This document shows positions 34,582 to 44,348 of a DNA stretch of 64,000 nucleotides, one piece after another. The notes beneath the pieces were generated by a model that did no database searches, was not told where the DNA came from, and worked only from the letters and a program-made list of their open reading frames with translations. This DNA comes from an uncultured Burkholderiaceae bacterium (lineage in GTDB: Bacteria; Pseudomonadota; Gammaproteobacteria; Burkholderiales; Burkholderiaceae): the NCBI GenBank assembly GCA_937871985.1, contig CALMPB010000385.1, forward strand, positions 10,025 through 74,024, in the 5' to 3' direction. Within the stretch, counting starts at the first letter, position 1. Each line of letters opens with the position of its first letter. The position numbers and the translations under genes were made by a program.

Positions 34582-35349
34582 TCAGCGCGGCGAACGCCGT
34601 ATCCGCCGCTCATGGCGAATCATCAGGCCTGCCCCCAGCAATACGGCCAGCGCCATCAGGTACCAGGTGATGGCGTATCCCAAATGGGTGTTGCGGAAGT
34701 GGGTGACCGTCAGGCCGCCAAGCGGCCAGCCCTGCGGGTTCACGCCGGCGTCGGCATCGACGAAATACGGCGCGGCGGACTCATCCGGCAGTCCCTCCGC
34801 CTTGAGAATGGCGGCCACGTCGCGTGAATACCATTGCCCCGCGTCAGGACGATTGCGGCGCAGGAAGCCGCCGTGCGGTTCGGTGAAGCGCAACAACCCG
34901 GTCACGACGGTTTCGCCTTCCGGTGCGCGTATTTTCGCGTTGCCCGAGGCATCGGCGAGATCGGGCGGAATATAGCCCCTATTCACCAGCACGATGAAGC
35001 CGTCATCGGTCTTGAACGGAACCATGACCCAATAGCCGTAGCCCTTTGGGCTGGTGCCATGTACCAGCGCTTGTTTGCCGGGGAGGAAGCGGCCCTCCAG
35101 CCGCACTCGCAGGTATTGCAGTTGACCGCTTTCGACATTCGGCCAGGCCGCAGGCCCGGGAGCGGCCACCGGCGGCGCATGAATGCGCGTGGCGACGTCG
35201 TGGATCAGCTTCAGCTTCCAGTCCAGGCGGTGCAATTGCCAGTTTCCCAGCAGGATGAACCCCGCAAAGGCGCAGACCGCCAATACCATCCAGACGATGA
35301 AACCGCGGCCCGGGCGGGTTCCCGCTGCGCCGCCGGATGCCGAAGTCAC
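34582..35349 (-). CDS. SURF1 family oxidase-assembly protein
   Basis: This 255-residue protein has one N-terminal and one C-terminal membrane helix flanking a periplasmic domain, the SURF1 layout. Motifs are LLGNWQLHRLDWKLKLI after the first helix, VNRGYIPPDL, and HLGYAITWYLMALAVL at the end. SURF1 helps insert heme into heme-copper oxidases. It overlaps cyoD by 4 bp and is the last cyo-operon gene, so it likely serves the bo3-type quinol oxidase. Confidence 0.92.
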   Translation of the reverse strand: MTSASGGAAGTRPGRGFIVWMVLAVCAFAGFILLGNWQLHRLDWKLKLIHDVATRIHAPPVAAPGPAAWPNVESGQLQYLRVRLEGRFLPGKQALVHGTSPKGYGYWVMVPFKTDDGFIVLVNRGYIPPDLADASGNAKIRAPEGETVVTGLLRFTEPHGGFLRRNRPDAGQWYSRDVAAILKAEGLPDESAAPYFVDADAGVNPQGWPLGGLTVTHFRNTHLGYAITWYLMALAVLLGAGLMIRHERRIRRSPR

Positions 35350-35762
35350 GACGACGGCATGGTCATCGTGTGCGGCTGCTGCGACGTCGCGGGCATCATG
35401 CCCGGCATCATGTTCATGTTTTCGTGATACAGCACCCAGATGGACGCTCCCAGCACGATGACCACCAGCACGGTGGAGAAGATGAAGGCCAGCATGTTCC
35501 AGCCGCCTTCCGAGCGAGTGTCCAGATGCAGGAAGTAGACAATATGCACGACGATTTGCGCGACGGCCAGGATCAGCACGACGGCAATGGCCGCGGCGCG
35601 ATTGTCGATGACCTGGTTCATGACCAGCCAGAAGGGAATGACGGTAAGAATGGCCGCCAGCACGAAACCCGTAAGATAGCTGCGCAGCGAGCCTTCATGC
35701 ACGTGCATGGCGTCGTCGTGATGGTCGGACGATGACGCGCCGGACAGAGGTGGGTGGCTCAT
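35346..35762 (-). CDS. cyoD: cytochrome o ubiquinol oxidase subunit IV
   Basis: This 138-residue protein has three membrane helices (about residues 29-50, 58-78 and 92-112) and the subunit IV core HEGSLRSYLTGFVLAAILTVIPFW and QIVVHIVYFLHLDT. The start at 35762 overlaps the cyoC stop by 4 bp. The C-terminal tail is methionine- and histidine-rich (ENMNMMPGMMPATSQQPHTMTMPSS), an extension beyond the usual CyoD length of about 110. Confidence 0.93.
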   Translation of the reverse strand: MSHPPLSGASSSDHHDDAMHVHEGSLRSYLTGFVLAAILTVIPFWLVMNQVIDNRAAAIAVVLILAVAQIVVHIVYFLHLDTRSEGGWNMLAFIFSTVLVVIVLGASIWVLYHENMNMMPGMMPATSQQPHTMTMPSS

Positions 35763-36385
35763 CGCAATACTCCTACCAGATAAACATAGCTGAAAACCCC
35801 GACCCAGACCAGATCCAGGAAGTGCCAGAACATGCTCAGGCAGCGCAGGCGCCGAATGTTGTCCGGCGTGGCGCCGTAGCGGTTCAACTGCACCATCAGC
35901 ACGACCAGCCACACGACGCCGAAGGTCACGTGCAGGCCGTGCGTGCCGACCAGGGTGAAGAACGACGACAGGAACGCGCTGCGGCCCGGCCCGGCGCCCT
36001 GGGCGATCATGTCGACGAACTCGTGGATTTCCAGGCCCACGAAGGCCGCCGCCAGCAGTCCGGAGACAGCCAGCCAGCCAAGCATGACGCGCTTGTTGCC
36101 TTGCTGGATCTGCAGCATCGCGAAACCGAAGGTGACCGAGGAAATGAGTAGCAAGGCGGTGTTCCAGGCCAGCCCGACCAGATCGAAGACCTGGCTGCCC
36201 GTCGGGCCGCCCGCGTACTGAGTGCCCAGCACGGCGTTGGCAACGAACAGGGAGGCGAAGATGAAGCAATCGCTCATCAGGTAGATCCAGAACCCGAGCA
36301 GGGTTCCGTTATGGGCGGGCGGCTCTTGACGGCAATAGAACGTCGGCGCTGGGCGGCGGCTGCTGGCGATGGTATCGGTGCTCAT
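35759..36385 (-). CDS. cyoC: cytochrome o ubiquinol oxidase subunit III
   Basis: This 208-residue protein has five membrane helices and the subunit III pattern [43 protein letters not shown] and [21 protein letters not shown]. It stabilises the oxidase core. The gene overlaps cyoB and cyoD by 4 bp each. Confidence 0.95.
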   Translation of the reverse strand: MSTDTIASSRRPAPTFYCRQEPPAHNGTLLGFWIYLMSDCFIFASLFVANAVLGTQYAGGPTGSQVFDLVGLAWNTALLLISSVTFGFAMLQIQQGNKRVMLGWLAVSGLLAAAFVGLEIHEFVDMIAQGAGPGRSAFLSSFFTLVGTHGLHVTFGVVWLVVLMVQLNRYGATPDNIRRLRCLSMFWHFLDLVWVGVFSYVYLVGVLR

Positions 36386-38391
36386 GCCGCGCCCCCCTCA
36401 GGATTGGGCGCCCAATTGCCCGAATGCTCGAACTGGTTCACCTCTTCGGCGGGGATGTGATAGTCGCGATGGTAATTGAAGGTATGGCCGATGGACACGA
36501 TGATGATTCCCAGGAACGACGCAATGGCCAGCCACCAGATGTACCAGACCATGGCGAACCCAAAGAGAGTCGCCAGCACGCCAAGGATAAGGCCGGCGCC
36601 GGTGTTCCTGGGCATGTGAATATTGTTGAACCCATCCATCGGACGGCTCACGCCCTGCTCTTTCATGTCGAACCAGGCGTCACGCTCGTGCACCTGCGGG
36701 ATGAACGCGAAGTTGTAGTCGGGCGGCGGCGAGGACGTCGACCATTCCAGCGTGCGGCCATTCCAGGGGTCGTTGCCGACGGCATACGTATCGCGGTGGC
36801 GGATACTGACGTAGATCTGAACGATGAACGAAAGAATTCCCAGCAGGATCAGGAAGGCGCCGAAGGCGGCAATGACGAACCATATCTGCAGGCTCGGATC
36901 GTCGAAATGACTGAGGCGGCGGGTTACGCCCATGAGGCCCAGCACGTAAAGAGGCCCGAAGGCCAGCCAGAAGCCGATCAGCCAGAACCAGAACGACAAC
37001 CTGCCCCAGAACTCGTTCAGCCGGAAGCCGAAGGCCTTGGGGAACCAGTAGTTGATGGCCGCGAACACGCCGAACACCACGCCGCCGATAATGACATTAT
37101 GGAAATGCGCGATCAGGAACAAGCTGTTGTGCAGCAGGAAGTCGGCGGGCGCCACCGACAGCATCACGCCGGTCATGCCGCCGATGGTGAAGGTGAACAA
37201 AAAGCCCATCGTCCATAGCATTGGCACGGTGTAGTCCACGCGGCCGCGGTACATGGTGAACAGCCAGTTGAAGATCTTCGCCCCGGTGGGAATGGAGATG
37301 ATCATGGTCGTCAATGAAAAGAACGAATTGACGTCGGCGCCCGAACCCATGGTAAAGAAGTGATGCAGCCACACGAGGTAGGACAGAACCATGATTGCCA
37401 AGGTGGCGTAAACCATGGATGAATAGCCGAACAGTGGCTTGCGCGAGAAGGTTGCCACGATTTCCGAATACACGCCAAAAATGGGCAGCACCAGTATGTA
37501 CACCTCCGGGTGGCCCCACACCCAGATCAGGTTGATGTACAGCATGACGTTGCCGCCGAAGTCATTGGTGAAGAAATGCATGCCCAGATAGCGATCCAGC
37601 GACAGCAGGAACAGCGTGGCGGTAAGAATGGGGAAAGTCACCACGATGAGGCCGCTGGTGGCAAGCGTCGTCCAGCTGAAGATCGGCATCTTCATCATGC
37701 TCATGCCGGGTGCGCGCATCTTGACGATGGTGACGACGAAGTTGATGCCGGTAAGCAGGGTTCCCACCCCCGACAGCTGCAAGCCCCAAATGTAGTAGTC
37801 CACCCCCGTGCCCGGACTCTGCGCAAGCTCGGAAACGGGCGGATAGGCCAGCCAGCCGGCGGTGGAGAAGTCGCCGATGAACAGCGAGGCCATGAACAGC
37901 ACGACGCCGGAAGAGGTGAGCCAGAAACTCAAGTTGTTGAGAAACGGAAACGCCACGTCGCGCGACCCGATCTGCAGCGGCATCACGTAGTTCATCAGGC
38001 CCACGATGTAGGCCATGGCCACGAAGAAAATCATGATCGAGCCATGGGCCGAGAAAATCTGGTCGTAATGATGCGGCGGCAGGTAGCCCATGTTGTCGCC
38101 GAAGGCGACGGCCTGCTGAGCGCGCATCATGATGGCGTCGGAAAACCCGCGCAGCAGCATCACCGTGCCGAGGATCATGTACATGATGCCCAGCTTCTTG
38201 TGGTCGACGCTGGTGAACCACTCGCTCCACAAATAGCCCCAATAGCGCTTCTTGGTGATGAACGCCAGTAGGCATACGCCGATCACGGCCACCACGACGA
38301 AGGTGGCCACCACGATGGTGTTGTCCAGCGGCAGGGAATTGAGCGTCAAACGCCCAAGAAGAAAATTCAGGATTTCGGAGCGGTCAGGCAT
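36382..38391 (-). CDS. cyoB: cytochrome o ubiquinol oxidase subunit I
   Basis: This 669-residue catalytic subunit carries the hemes and CuB. It contains the low-spin heme histidine region [43 protein letters not shown] (CuB histidine, proton-channel glutamate and cross-linked tyrosine), HHFF, and the [24 protein letters not shown] histidines. The ATG at 38391 ([15 protein letters not shown]) is preferred; the upstream extension has no family match. It reduces O2 with ubiquinol and pumps protons. Confidence 0.96.
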   Translation of the reverse strand: MPDRSEILNFLLGRLTLNSLPLDNTIVVATFVVVAVIGVCLLAFITKKRYWGYLWSEWFTSVDHKKLGIMYMILGTVMLLRGFSDAIMMRAQQAVAFGDNMGYLPPHHYDQIFSAHGSIMIFFVAMAYIVGLMNYVMPLQIGSRDVAFPFLNNLSFWLTSSGVVLFMASLFIGDFSTAGWLAYPPVSELAQSPGTGVDYYIWGLQLSGVGTLLTGINFVVTIVKMRAPGMSMMKMPIFSWTTLATSGLIVVTFPILTATLFLLSLDRYLGMHFFTNDFGGNVMLYINLIWVWGHPEVYILVLPIFGVYSEIVATFSRKPLFGYSSMVYATLAIMVLSYLVWLHHFFTMGSGADVNSFFSLTTMIISIPTGAKIFNWLFTMYRGRVDYTVPMLWTMGFLFTFTIGGMTGVMLSVAPADFLLHNSLFLIAHFHNVIIGGVVFGVFAAINYWFPKAFGFRLNEFWGRLSFWFWLIGFWLAFGPLYVLGLMGVTRRLSHFDDPSLQIWFVIAAFGAFLILLGILSFIVQIYVSIRHRDTYAVGNDPWNGRTLEWSTSSPPPDYNFAFIPQVHERDAWFDMKEQGVSRPMDGFNNIHMPRNTGAGLILGVLATLFGFAMVWYIWWLAIASFLGIIIVSIGHTFNYHRDYHIPAEEVNQFEHSGNWAPNPEGGAA

Positions 38392-38414
38392 AGTGTGCAT
38401 TCCAGGTAGACAGT

Positions 38415-39371
38415 TCAATGCATCGCCGCGTCGTGCGCGGAGGCCGGTTTCATCGAGCCATGATGCATGGTGTCCGAGGCCATCATGTGATCCATGCACA
38501 TCTGGCCGGGATCGACGCAACGGTTGAGAATGCGCTGGTAAAGATCGGAGCCGAAATGGGCATAGTAGTGTATGGGTTCAGCCCGGGTCGGCTGCTTAAG
38601 CTGGTTGTAAGCCGTGCGATCCAGGGTTTGCCCGCTGGCGCGAACCTTCTCCACCCACTGGCTGAAATCCTGCTGACTCATGCCATGGAAGACGAAGCGC
38701 ATGTCGGTAAAGCCCGCCCCGCTGTAGTTGGCCGAAAAGCCCTTGTATTCGCCCGGCTTGTTGATGACGCCGTGCAGGACGGTTTGCATGCCCGGCATGA
38801 CATAGACCTGACCGGCCAGGGTCGGCACGAAGAACGAGTCCATCATCGTGTCGGAGGTAAGCTTGAAGTGGATGGGCACGTCGACCGGCGCCGCCAGCTC
38901 GTTGACGGTGGCGATGCCGTAGTCGGGATAGAAAAACAGCCACTTCCATTGCAGCGAAACCACTTCCACTTCCAGAGGCTTCAGGTCGGCCGGCACGGGC
39001 TTTTCGTGGGAGATTTTGTCGAGCGGACGGTAGGGATCGAGTTGATGGGTTCCGGTCCAGCTGACCGCGCCCACCGCAATGATGATCAGCAGGGGAACCG
39101 CCCACACCACCAGTTCGAGCTGCGGAGAGTGATCCCACTTGGCATCGTAGTGCGCGTGTTTGTTCGAGGAGCGATACCGCCAGGCGATGATGGCAATGGC
39201 AATGAGTACCGGCACTATGATGAGCGCCATGATGAGAGTGGTGCTGACCATGGTGCCGCTTTGCTGGAGCGCTACGTAGCCGTCGGGATTGAGCAACACT
39301 AACTTTTCGCAGCCCCCCAGCATGAGCATGATGGGAAGAAGCAGAAACCGACAAAAATGTTTCACCAGCAT
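38415..39371 (-). CDS. cyoA: cytochrome o ubiquinol oxidase subunit II
   Basis: This 318-residue lipoprotein has lipobox LGGC with the acylated cysteine at residue 21, two membrane helices and a periplasmic cupredoxin-like domain ([55 protein letters not shown]). It lacks the CuA cysteines, so it belongs to quinol and not cytochrome c oxidases. The tail is histidine- and methionine-rich. It is first in the operon. Confidence 0.96.
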   Translation of the reverse strand: MLVKHFCRFLLLPIMLMLGGCEKLVLLNPDGYVALQQSGTMVSTTLIMALIIVPVLIAIAIIAWRYRSSNKHAHYDAKWDHSPQLELVVWAVPLLIIIAVGAVSWTGTHQLDPYRPLDKISHEKPVPADLKPLEVEVVSLQWKWLFFYPDYGIATVNELAAPVDVPIHFKLTSDTMMDSFFVPTLAGQVYVMPGMQTVLHGVINKPGEYKGFSANYSGAGFTDMRFVFHGMSQQDFSQWVEKVRASGQTLDRTAYNQLKQPTRAEPIHYYAHFGSDLYQRILNRCVDPGQMCMDHMMASDTMHHGSMKPASAHDAAMH

Positions 39372-39409
39372 GGTAGAAAACCTGCGACGAATAGAGAAAA
39401 CCCGTTTAT

Positions 39410-39439
39410 TTTATAGTAATCTTAAAGGCAGTCTCGCAA
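39410..39439 (-). promoter_or_regulatory. candidate promoter of the cyo operon
   Basis: On the minus strand TTGCGA (39434-39439) and TATAAA (39410-39415) are separated by 18 bp, about 40 bp before cyoA. The region is AT-rich. It sits back to back with the MFS gene start. Confidence 0.5.
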
Positions 39440-39477
39440 CTTTTTTTGATTTGGCGAGTTTTTTCTTCGGAGACACC

Positions 39478-40806
39478 ATGTCTACCAACCCCGCGCAACC
39501 CGCCACTCCAAACGGCTTCGCACCATCCGGCCCCACTCACGCACAACACCTCAAGCCCAGCGACATCTCCGTCGGCGTCGTAGTCGGCCGCACCGCCAGC
39601 TTCTTCGACGTCTTCGTGTTCGGCATCGCCTGCGCGCTGGTGTTCCCGAAAGTGTTTTTCCCCTTCGCCAGCCAGGCAGACGGCATGTTCTATTCCTTTG
39701 CGATATTCGCTTTGGGATTTCTTGCGCAGCCATTGGGCTCGCTGCTGTTCGTGCCCATACAGCGGCGTTTCGGGCGCACCACCACGCTGACCATCGCCTT
39801 GTTCGTGCTGGGTTCGGCCACGGTGGGCGTCGCCTTCCTGCCAGGCTATGAGTCCCTCGGCTACGCGTCGATCGCGGCGCTGTGCGTTCTGCGCCTGGGC
39901 CAGGGCTTTGCCGTGGGCGGCAGTTGGGACGGCCTGGCCTCCCTGCTCGCCATCAAAGCCCCCCCCAACAGCCGCGGCTGGTATGCATCGATTCCCCAAC
40001 TGGGCGCTCCCATCGGCTTCATCGTCGCGGCCGGCCTGTTCGCGTATTTGTGGTCCAGCCTTTCGTATGAAGAGTTCTACAGCTGGGGATGGCGCTATCC
40101 GTTCTTCACGGCCTTCGCCGTCAATGTGGTGGCTTTGTTCGCCCGCCTGCGCATCGTCGTCAGTCCCGAATACACATCCGAATTCAAGCAGCGCGACCTC
40201 GCGCCCGCCTTGGTGGGCGGGCTGCTGCGCTCGCAAGGCAGATACGTAGCATTGGGCGCTTTCGCGCCGCTGGCCAGCTACGCCCTGCTCAACCTCGTCA
40301 CACTCTTCACGCTTTCGTGGGCCTTGCTGTACACCCGGCAATCTCCGACTCACTTTCTTATGGTGCAAATCATCGGCGCGCTGGTGGCCATTCCCTGCAT
40401 GCTGGTGTCGGGGCGCATCGCCGACCGCCTGGGGCGGCGTCTTACGCTGGGCCTGTTCGCCATTCTCATTGCCGTCTACAGTGGATGGACAGCCGTTCTG
40501 CTGTCGGGCAGCGACTTCGAAAGCTATCTCTTCATCATCATCGGATTCGCCCTGCTGGGCTTCTCGCATGCCCAATCCTCGGGCGTGGTCACTGCCAGCT
40601 TCCGCCGCGAATTCCGCTATACCGGCGCTCACTTCTCCGCCGATCTCAGCTCGTTGCTGGGCGCCGGCTTCGCTCCGCTGGTGGCCCTGATGCTGGCCGC
40701 CTACCTGGGCGTGGGCTATGTGGGCCTGTACCTTCTTTCGGGGGCAACCTGCACCCTGGCGGCGCTGTGGATCAGCCGTAAACTGGGCGGCTTGCCCAAT
40801 CACTGA
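39478..40806 (+). CDS. MFS transporter, metabolite:H+ symporter type
   Basis: This 442-residue transporter has about 12 helices and the MHS-family pattern: VVVGRTASFFDVFVFGIACALVFPKVFFP, GFLAQPLGSLLFVPIQRRFGRTTTL and a second-half RIADRLGRR loop. MHS members import organic acids such as citrate or ketoglutarate, or proline and related compounds. The start at 39478 follows GGAG; the longer frame overlaps the cyoA side and is rejected. It is divergent from cyo and is followed 6 bp later by a TetR gene, which may regulate it. Confidence 0.9.
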   Translation: MSTNPAQPATPNGFAPSGPTHAQHLKPSDISVGVVVGRTASFFDVFVFGIACALVFPKVFFPFASQADGMFYSFAIFALGFLAQPLGSLLFVPIQRRFGRTTTLTIALFVLGSATVGVAFLPGYESLGYASIAALCVLRLGQGFAVGGSWDGLASLLAIKAPPNSRGWYASIPQLGAPIGFIVAAGLFAYLWSSLSYEEFYSWGWRYPFFTAFAVNVVALFARLRIVVSPEYTSEFKQRDLAPALVGGLLRSQGRYVALGAFAPLASYALLNLVTLFTLSWALLYTRQSPTHFLMVQIIGALVAIPCMLVSGRIADRLGRRLTLGLFAILIAVYSGWTAVLLSGSDFESYLFIIIGFALLGFSHAQSSGVVTASFRREFRYTGAHFSADLSSLLGAGFAPLVALMLAAYLGVGYVGLYLLSGATCTLAALWISRKLGGLPNH

Positions 40807-40812
40807 CCATGA

Positions 40813-41571
40813 ATGGCGCTGGCGTGCCAGATGGCGCGCCAGCGGACCGGCCAGAAAACCAATCCCATGTCTCCCCCCAGTCCGCCAAAAAAAACCGCCG
40901 TCAAAGCTACACGCCGCAACGCCGGACGTCCTTCCGAAAGCAACTCTGTCGGCCGCGAATCGATTCTGGCTTCCGCCATTGCGCTACTGCATGGCAAAAC
41001 GCCCGAACAGCTTACGCTGGCGGAGGTTGCCGCCAACGCCAAAGTCGATCGGGCATTGATACGATATTATTTTTCCGATAAAACCGGCTTGCTCAAAGCC
41101 ATTGCCTATCAGGTGGTCAGCGAGCTTCAAGGCCGAAGCCAGGCCATGTTTCATCAAGAAGGCACGCTGGAAGAAAAAATAAAAAAGCGCCTGGATCTCT
41201 TGATCGACATCATGCACGAAATGCCGCAGTTCGCGCAGTTGGTATTCAAGGAAATCTACTACGCCGAAATCGCCGCGAAAAACGGCGACGAGGCGCGCGC
41301 GAGCATATCGCAAAACATTGTCGACCGGGGGCTGGCCCTGACCAGAGTACTGATCGACTCCGCCGAAGTGGATGACGTCGGCCGCGAAATGGATCCACGC
41401 TTCCTGCACATCATGATGCTTGGATCCTGCATATTCTTTGCGACCTCGCAGCCCTTGCTGCAACTGATGTTCGGCGACGAGCTCGACCGCAGCGAACTGA
41501 CGAGGCGCTACATAGATTTCGCCACGAAAATATTGATGCGCGGCCTGGGCGCGCCTTTGCCTGCGGCTTAG
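40813..41571 (+). CDS. TetR-family transcriptional regulator
   Basis: This protein of about 252 residues has a TetR DNA-binding domain around residues 40-95 (GRESILASAIALLHGKTPEQLTLAEVAANAKVDRALIRYYFSDKTGLLKAIA) and a helical effector domain. A start at 40867 (MSPPSPPKK) is also possible; neither has a strong ribosome site. It lies just after the MFS gene and converges with the Rieske oxygenase operon. The palindrome at 44125 is a possible operator, but the target is not proven. Confidence 0.88.
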   Translation: MALACQMARQRTGQKTNPMSPPSPPKKTAVKATRRNAGRPSESNSVGRESILASAIALLHGKTPEQLTLAEVAANAKVDRALIRYYFSDKTGLLKAIAYQVVSELQGRSQAMFHQEGTLEEKIKKRLDLLIDIMHEMPQFAQLVFKEIYYAEIAAKNGDEARASISQNIVDRGLALTRVLIDSAEVDDVGREMDPRFLHIMMLGSCIFFATSQPLLQLMFGDELDRSELTRRYIDFATKILMRGLGAPLPAA

Positions 41572-41576
41572 AGCCT

Positions 41577-42623
41577 TTAAGCGCTCAGCGACTCTTTGGC
41601 GCGTTCGGCATTTTGTACCTGCGCCAACGCGGCCTGCTCCATCACGCGCCGCACCCGCATCAGGCCCGCGTCGTGCTGATACAGGTTTTCCTTGCTGCGC
41701 GCATTCTGCACCATGGTTTCCAGAATGAGGCGATCCTGCTCCACCACATCCCAATGCAGCCCCTCCAGGCGGTTGCGGTACAAAAACCGCCAGATATTGC
41801 GGTCGAGCCCCTGCGCTTTCTTGATGCGCCAAAAATAAACCTGGCAGCGGCGCTCATCGACGGGCGTGGCAAAGCCGACGATAAAGAATTCGCCGCCCCC
41901 ATATTTTTTCTGGTACGGCACGGCCAGGCGCAGCCACAGGCTGGCGGTCTGGCCGAATTCCACCCAGTCGAAATTGACGCCGCGCTGGCCGGTCTTTTCA
42001 AACAGCAAGCCGGTTTCCGTGGGCTTGATGACCATTTCGGCGCGCTTGTCGCCCTCGGCCATGGAATGCGACGACGCGTGCAAATACCGGCCATGCATAA
42101 GATCCATGACATTGTCGATGGCGTAGCGGTAATTGCATTCCCAGTTCTGCATGCACAAGAAGCCGGAAAATTCGTCGCCGGTCATTTCCCGCGGAAGCTC
42201 GAACGGCGTAACCGGCGTCCCCGCATCATCGCCAAACCACAGGAAAATGGCGCCGTTGGACTCGACGGCGGGGTAGGACTTGATACACTGCCGACCCCTT
42301 AGCGAACACCTGTCCATGGCGGGTACATCCGCCACAACGCCCATGCCGTTGATTTCCACGCCGTGATACCAGCATGCGATGCGCTCGCCCAGGTTCCAGC
42401 CCAGGGACAGCCTGGCCCCCCGGTGCGGGCAGCGGTCTTCGGTGGCGTGGATGCTGCCGTCTTTATCGCGCCAAACCACGATTTCCTCGGAAAGCCGTGT
42501 AATGCCGATGGGCGTGTCGGAAACCATATAACTGGGCGCAACGGGATACCAGAAATTGCGAAGGCCCTTTTCCACCAATGCGGCAGCCTGAGCTGCTGCA
42601 TCGATTGCCGTGTCTGTATTCAT
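41577..42623 (-). CDS. Rieske aromatic ring-hydroxylating oxygenase, large subunit
   Basis: This 348-residue protein has an N-terminal Rieske domain with cluster ligands CPHRGARLSLG and CWYHG. A C-terminal catalytic domain has the mononuclear iron site in NVMDLMHGRYLHASSH, with the usual Asp-His-His arrangement. Related enzymes demethylate or hydroxylate aromatic acids such as vanillate. No reductase partner lies beside it, so electrons must come from elsewhere. It is last in an operon with an ABC binding protein and a small HTH-like protein. Confidence 0.9.
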   Translation of the reverse strand: MNTDTAIDAAAQAAALVEKGLRNFWYPVAPSYMVSDTPIGITRLSEEIVVWRDKDGSIHATEDRCPHRGARLSLGWNLGERIACWYHGVEINGMGVVADVPAMDRCSLRGRQCIKSYPAVESNGAIFLWFGDDAGTPVTPFELPREMTGDEFSGFLCMQNWECNYRYAIDNVMDLMHGRYLHASSHSMAEGDKRAEMVIKPTETGLLFEKTGQRGVNFDWVEFGQTASLWLRLAVPYQKKYGGGEFFIVGFATPVDERRCQVYFWRIKKAQGLDRNIWRFLYRNRLEGLHWDVVEQDRLILETMVQNARSKENLYQHDAGLMRVRRVMEQAALAQVQNAERAKESLSA

Positions 42624-42668
42624 TTGAATCTACCTGCCTGAAAAATAGTGCTCAATAGTGGCCGTCAA

Positions 42669-43655
42669 TCATTTGGCCGGAATGAACTCGTTGGTGTACA
42701 AATCGTTCAGCGGCGTTGCCTTGGGCACGATGCCCTCTTTGACGTAGAAGTCCTGCAAGGCGCCCAGACGCTTCGAATCGATTTCGCCGAGCCGGCTTTG
42801 GCCGGTGTACACCAGCTTGTTGTAGAGCTTGAAAACGCGCAGGACGTAATCTTCCTTGCCTTGATAGGCGGGAATGGCCTTGACGTAGTCAGCGGCCGCC
42901 GATGCGGGATCCTGGACAATGTCCCGCAGCCCTTTCAATGTGGCACGGACGAAACCGCGTACCAGCGCGGGATTTTCCTTGATGGTCTTGTCCGAAACCA
43001 GGATGGCCTGGGCCATGCTTTTGAAGTATTTGTCGGCGGGGATGATGTCTACCTTCACGCCCGCCAGTTCGGCGTTGATGGTCCATTCCGGAATCGAGGC
43101 CAGCGCGGGAATCTTCTTGTCGGCGAACAGCTTCCACACGGAAGGGCCGGTCGCCTGGATGTCGACGTCCGATTTTTCCAGGCCGTTGGCTTTCAGCATG
43201 CCCAGCAGCGCGTAATACGTGGTGTCCGAATAGGACATGGCCCCAATGGTTTTTCCTTTCAGTTGCGCCACGGACTGAACACCCGAGTCCTTGTTGATGG
43301 CCAGGTGCATGAACGAAGAACCGCCCAATACCGCAACCTCTTTGATGGGTATGCCGTTGGCCCTGACGATGATCGGCGTATCGCCCACCCCGCCGCCAAA
43401 GGGCGCGTTACCCGCGCCCACCTGCTTGGCCACGTCGGCGCCGCCCTTGGCCATGATGAAGTTGACGTCCAGGCCTTCGGCAGCGTAATAGCCGCGCTGC
43501 TTGGCCAGCATCCAGGGTGCGAAGGCAGGCAGGCTGGAAGGCGCCGGCAACAGATAGGTGACCTTTTGCAGATCGGCCGCCTGCGCCGAGGCCGCGGCCA
43601 ATGTCAGGGTTAAACCGGCAAAAACCATACAGAAGCGCGTGGCGAATGTGTTCAT
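42669..43655 (-). CDS. ABC transporter substrate-binding protein, NMT1/SsuA type
   Basis: This 328-residue periplasmic protein has signal peptide MNTFATRFCMVFAGLTLTLAAASAQAA. The start at 43655 follows GGAG with 8-bp spacing. The mature part has the NMT1 layout: VTYLLPAPSSLPAFAPWMLAKQRGYYAAEGLDVNFIMAKGGADVAKQVGAG and FVRATLKGLRDIVQDPASAA. Such proteins bind sulfonates, aromatic acids or thiamine precursors. No permease or ATPase is adjacent. Co-transcription with the Rieske oxygenase suggests it binds that enzyme's substrate. Confidence 0.9.
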   Translation of the reverse strand: MNTFATRFCMVFAGLTLTLAAASAQAADLQKVTYLLPAPSSLPAFAPWMLAKQRGYYAAEGLDVNFIMAKGGADVAKQVGAGNAPFGGGVGDTPIIVRANGIPIKEVAVLGGSSFMHLAINKDSGVQSVAQLKGKTIGAMSYSDTTYYALLGMLKANGLEKSDVDIQATGPSVWKLFADKKIPALASIPEWTINAELAGVKVDIIPADKYFKSMAQAILVSDKTIKENPALVRGFVRATLKGLRDIVQDPASAAADYVKAIPAYQGKEDYVLRVFKLYNKLVYTGQSRLGEIDSKRLGALQDFYVKEGIVPKATPLNDLYTNEFIPAK

Positions 43656-43793
43656 GAGGCTTGCTCCAAAAAGAATGTGTGCGGGTTGGGACTGATGTGC
43701 TGGAACTGTTGTTCCGTTTGACTGGCTTGTGTATTCATGGCTGGGTTGTACGCTCGTTCGCGGCCGAACCAACCGGACAACCGGTACGGCCAG

Positions 43794-44096
43794 CTAATAG
43801 CCAAGGATGGTCATTTCCGATTCGAAAAGCGCCACGGTCCAGGCATGGCCGTCCCGCGTCTTGAAATGCTGCGCGTTGAGGCCATCGACGATTTCCTCCG
43901 CGGTTTTCGCCCCGGTCTCGTATGCCTTCTCCAGAGCGTCGGCCAGTTCATTCTCGTACTGCGAAGGCGCGCAGTTGCGGGTCTGCCAGCGCAGGTTTTC
44001 GGCCTTGCCGGGAATTTCAATATAGCCAGTGCCTGCAACACGCTGCGGCGGCAGGTCTTTCCACTTATGGAGGTTGGGATTGAAGCTATGTGACAT
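43794..44096 (-). CDS. small protein with recombinase-like helix-turn-helix segment
   Basis: This 100-residue protein has a C-terminal half (ALEKAYETGAKTAEEIVDGLNAQHFKTRDGHAWT) that recalls the DNA-binding linker of serine recombinases, where a helix pair is followed by a T-R-x-G-x-x-W-T turn. There is no catalytic domain, so it is not a recombinase. It is first in the operon with the ABC binding protein and Rieske oxygenase, and its start lies 28 bp from a perfect palindrome. Function is unknown; it may be a regulator or an oxygenase accessory protein. Confidence 0.7.
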   Translation of the reverse strand: MSHSFNPNLHKWKDLPPQRVAGTGYIEIPGKAENLRWQTRNCAPSQYENELADALEKAYETGAKTAEEIVDGLNAQHFKTRDGHAWTVALFESEMTILGY

Positions 44097-44124
44097 GGAA
44101 GGTTCCTGAATATCGGATAATCTT

Positions 44125-44146
44125 TAATTCCCATATATGGGAATTA
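44125..44146. promoter_or_regulatory. perfect 22-bp palindrome upstream of the Rieske operon
   Basis: Half-site TAATTCCCATA is followed directly by its exact mirror, giving 22 bp without mismatch. It lies 28 bp before the first gene of the minus-strand Rieske operon and 200 bp before the diguanylate cyclase gene. Length and symmetry fit a dimeric repressor site, such as TetR type. Confidence 0.65.
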
Positions 44147-44348
44147 GGTGTATTCTATTCACGTCCAATAGTCCACGTCAAGAAAAAACCCAAGGCTAGG
44201 TATAAGCACCTAGAACACCGAAGAAACCGGCAAGTATCGAGCTTCAGCAGTGCCGTCAAGCATGGGCCGGAACGCACCACATCGTCTTGCTGTCAATTAA
44301 ACTTGTGATGTCATCGCGCCAGACCAGCGCACCGTTTTCAGATTCGGG

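Noticed and set aside
36382..38520. Longer cyoB frame starting at 38520
   Set aside because: The added 43 residues have no match to subunit I and overlap cyoA; the start at 38391 fits the family.
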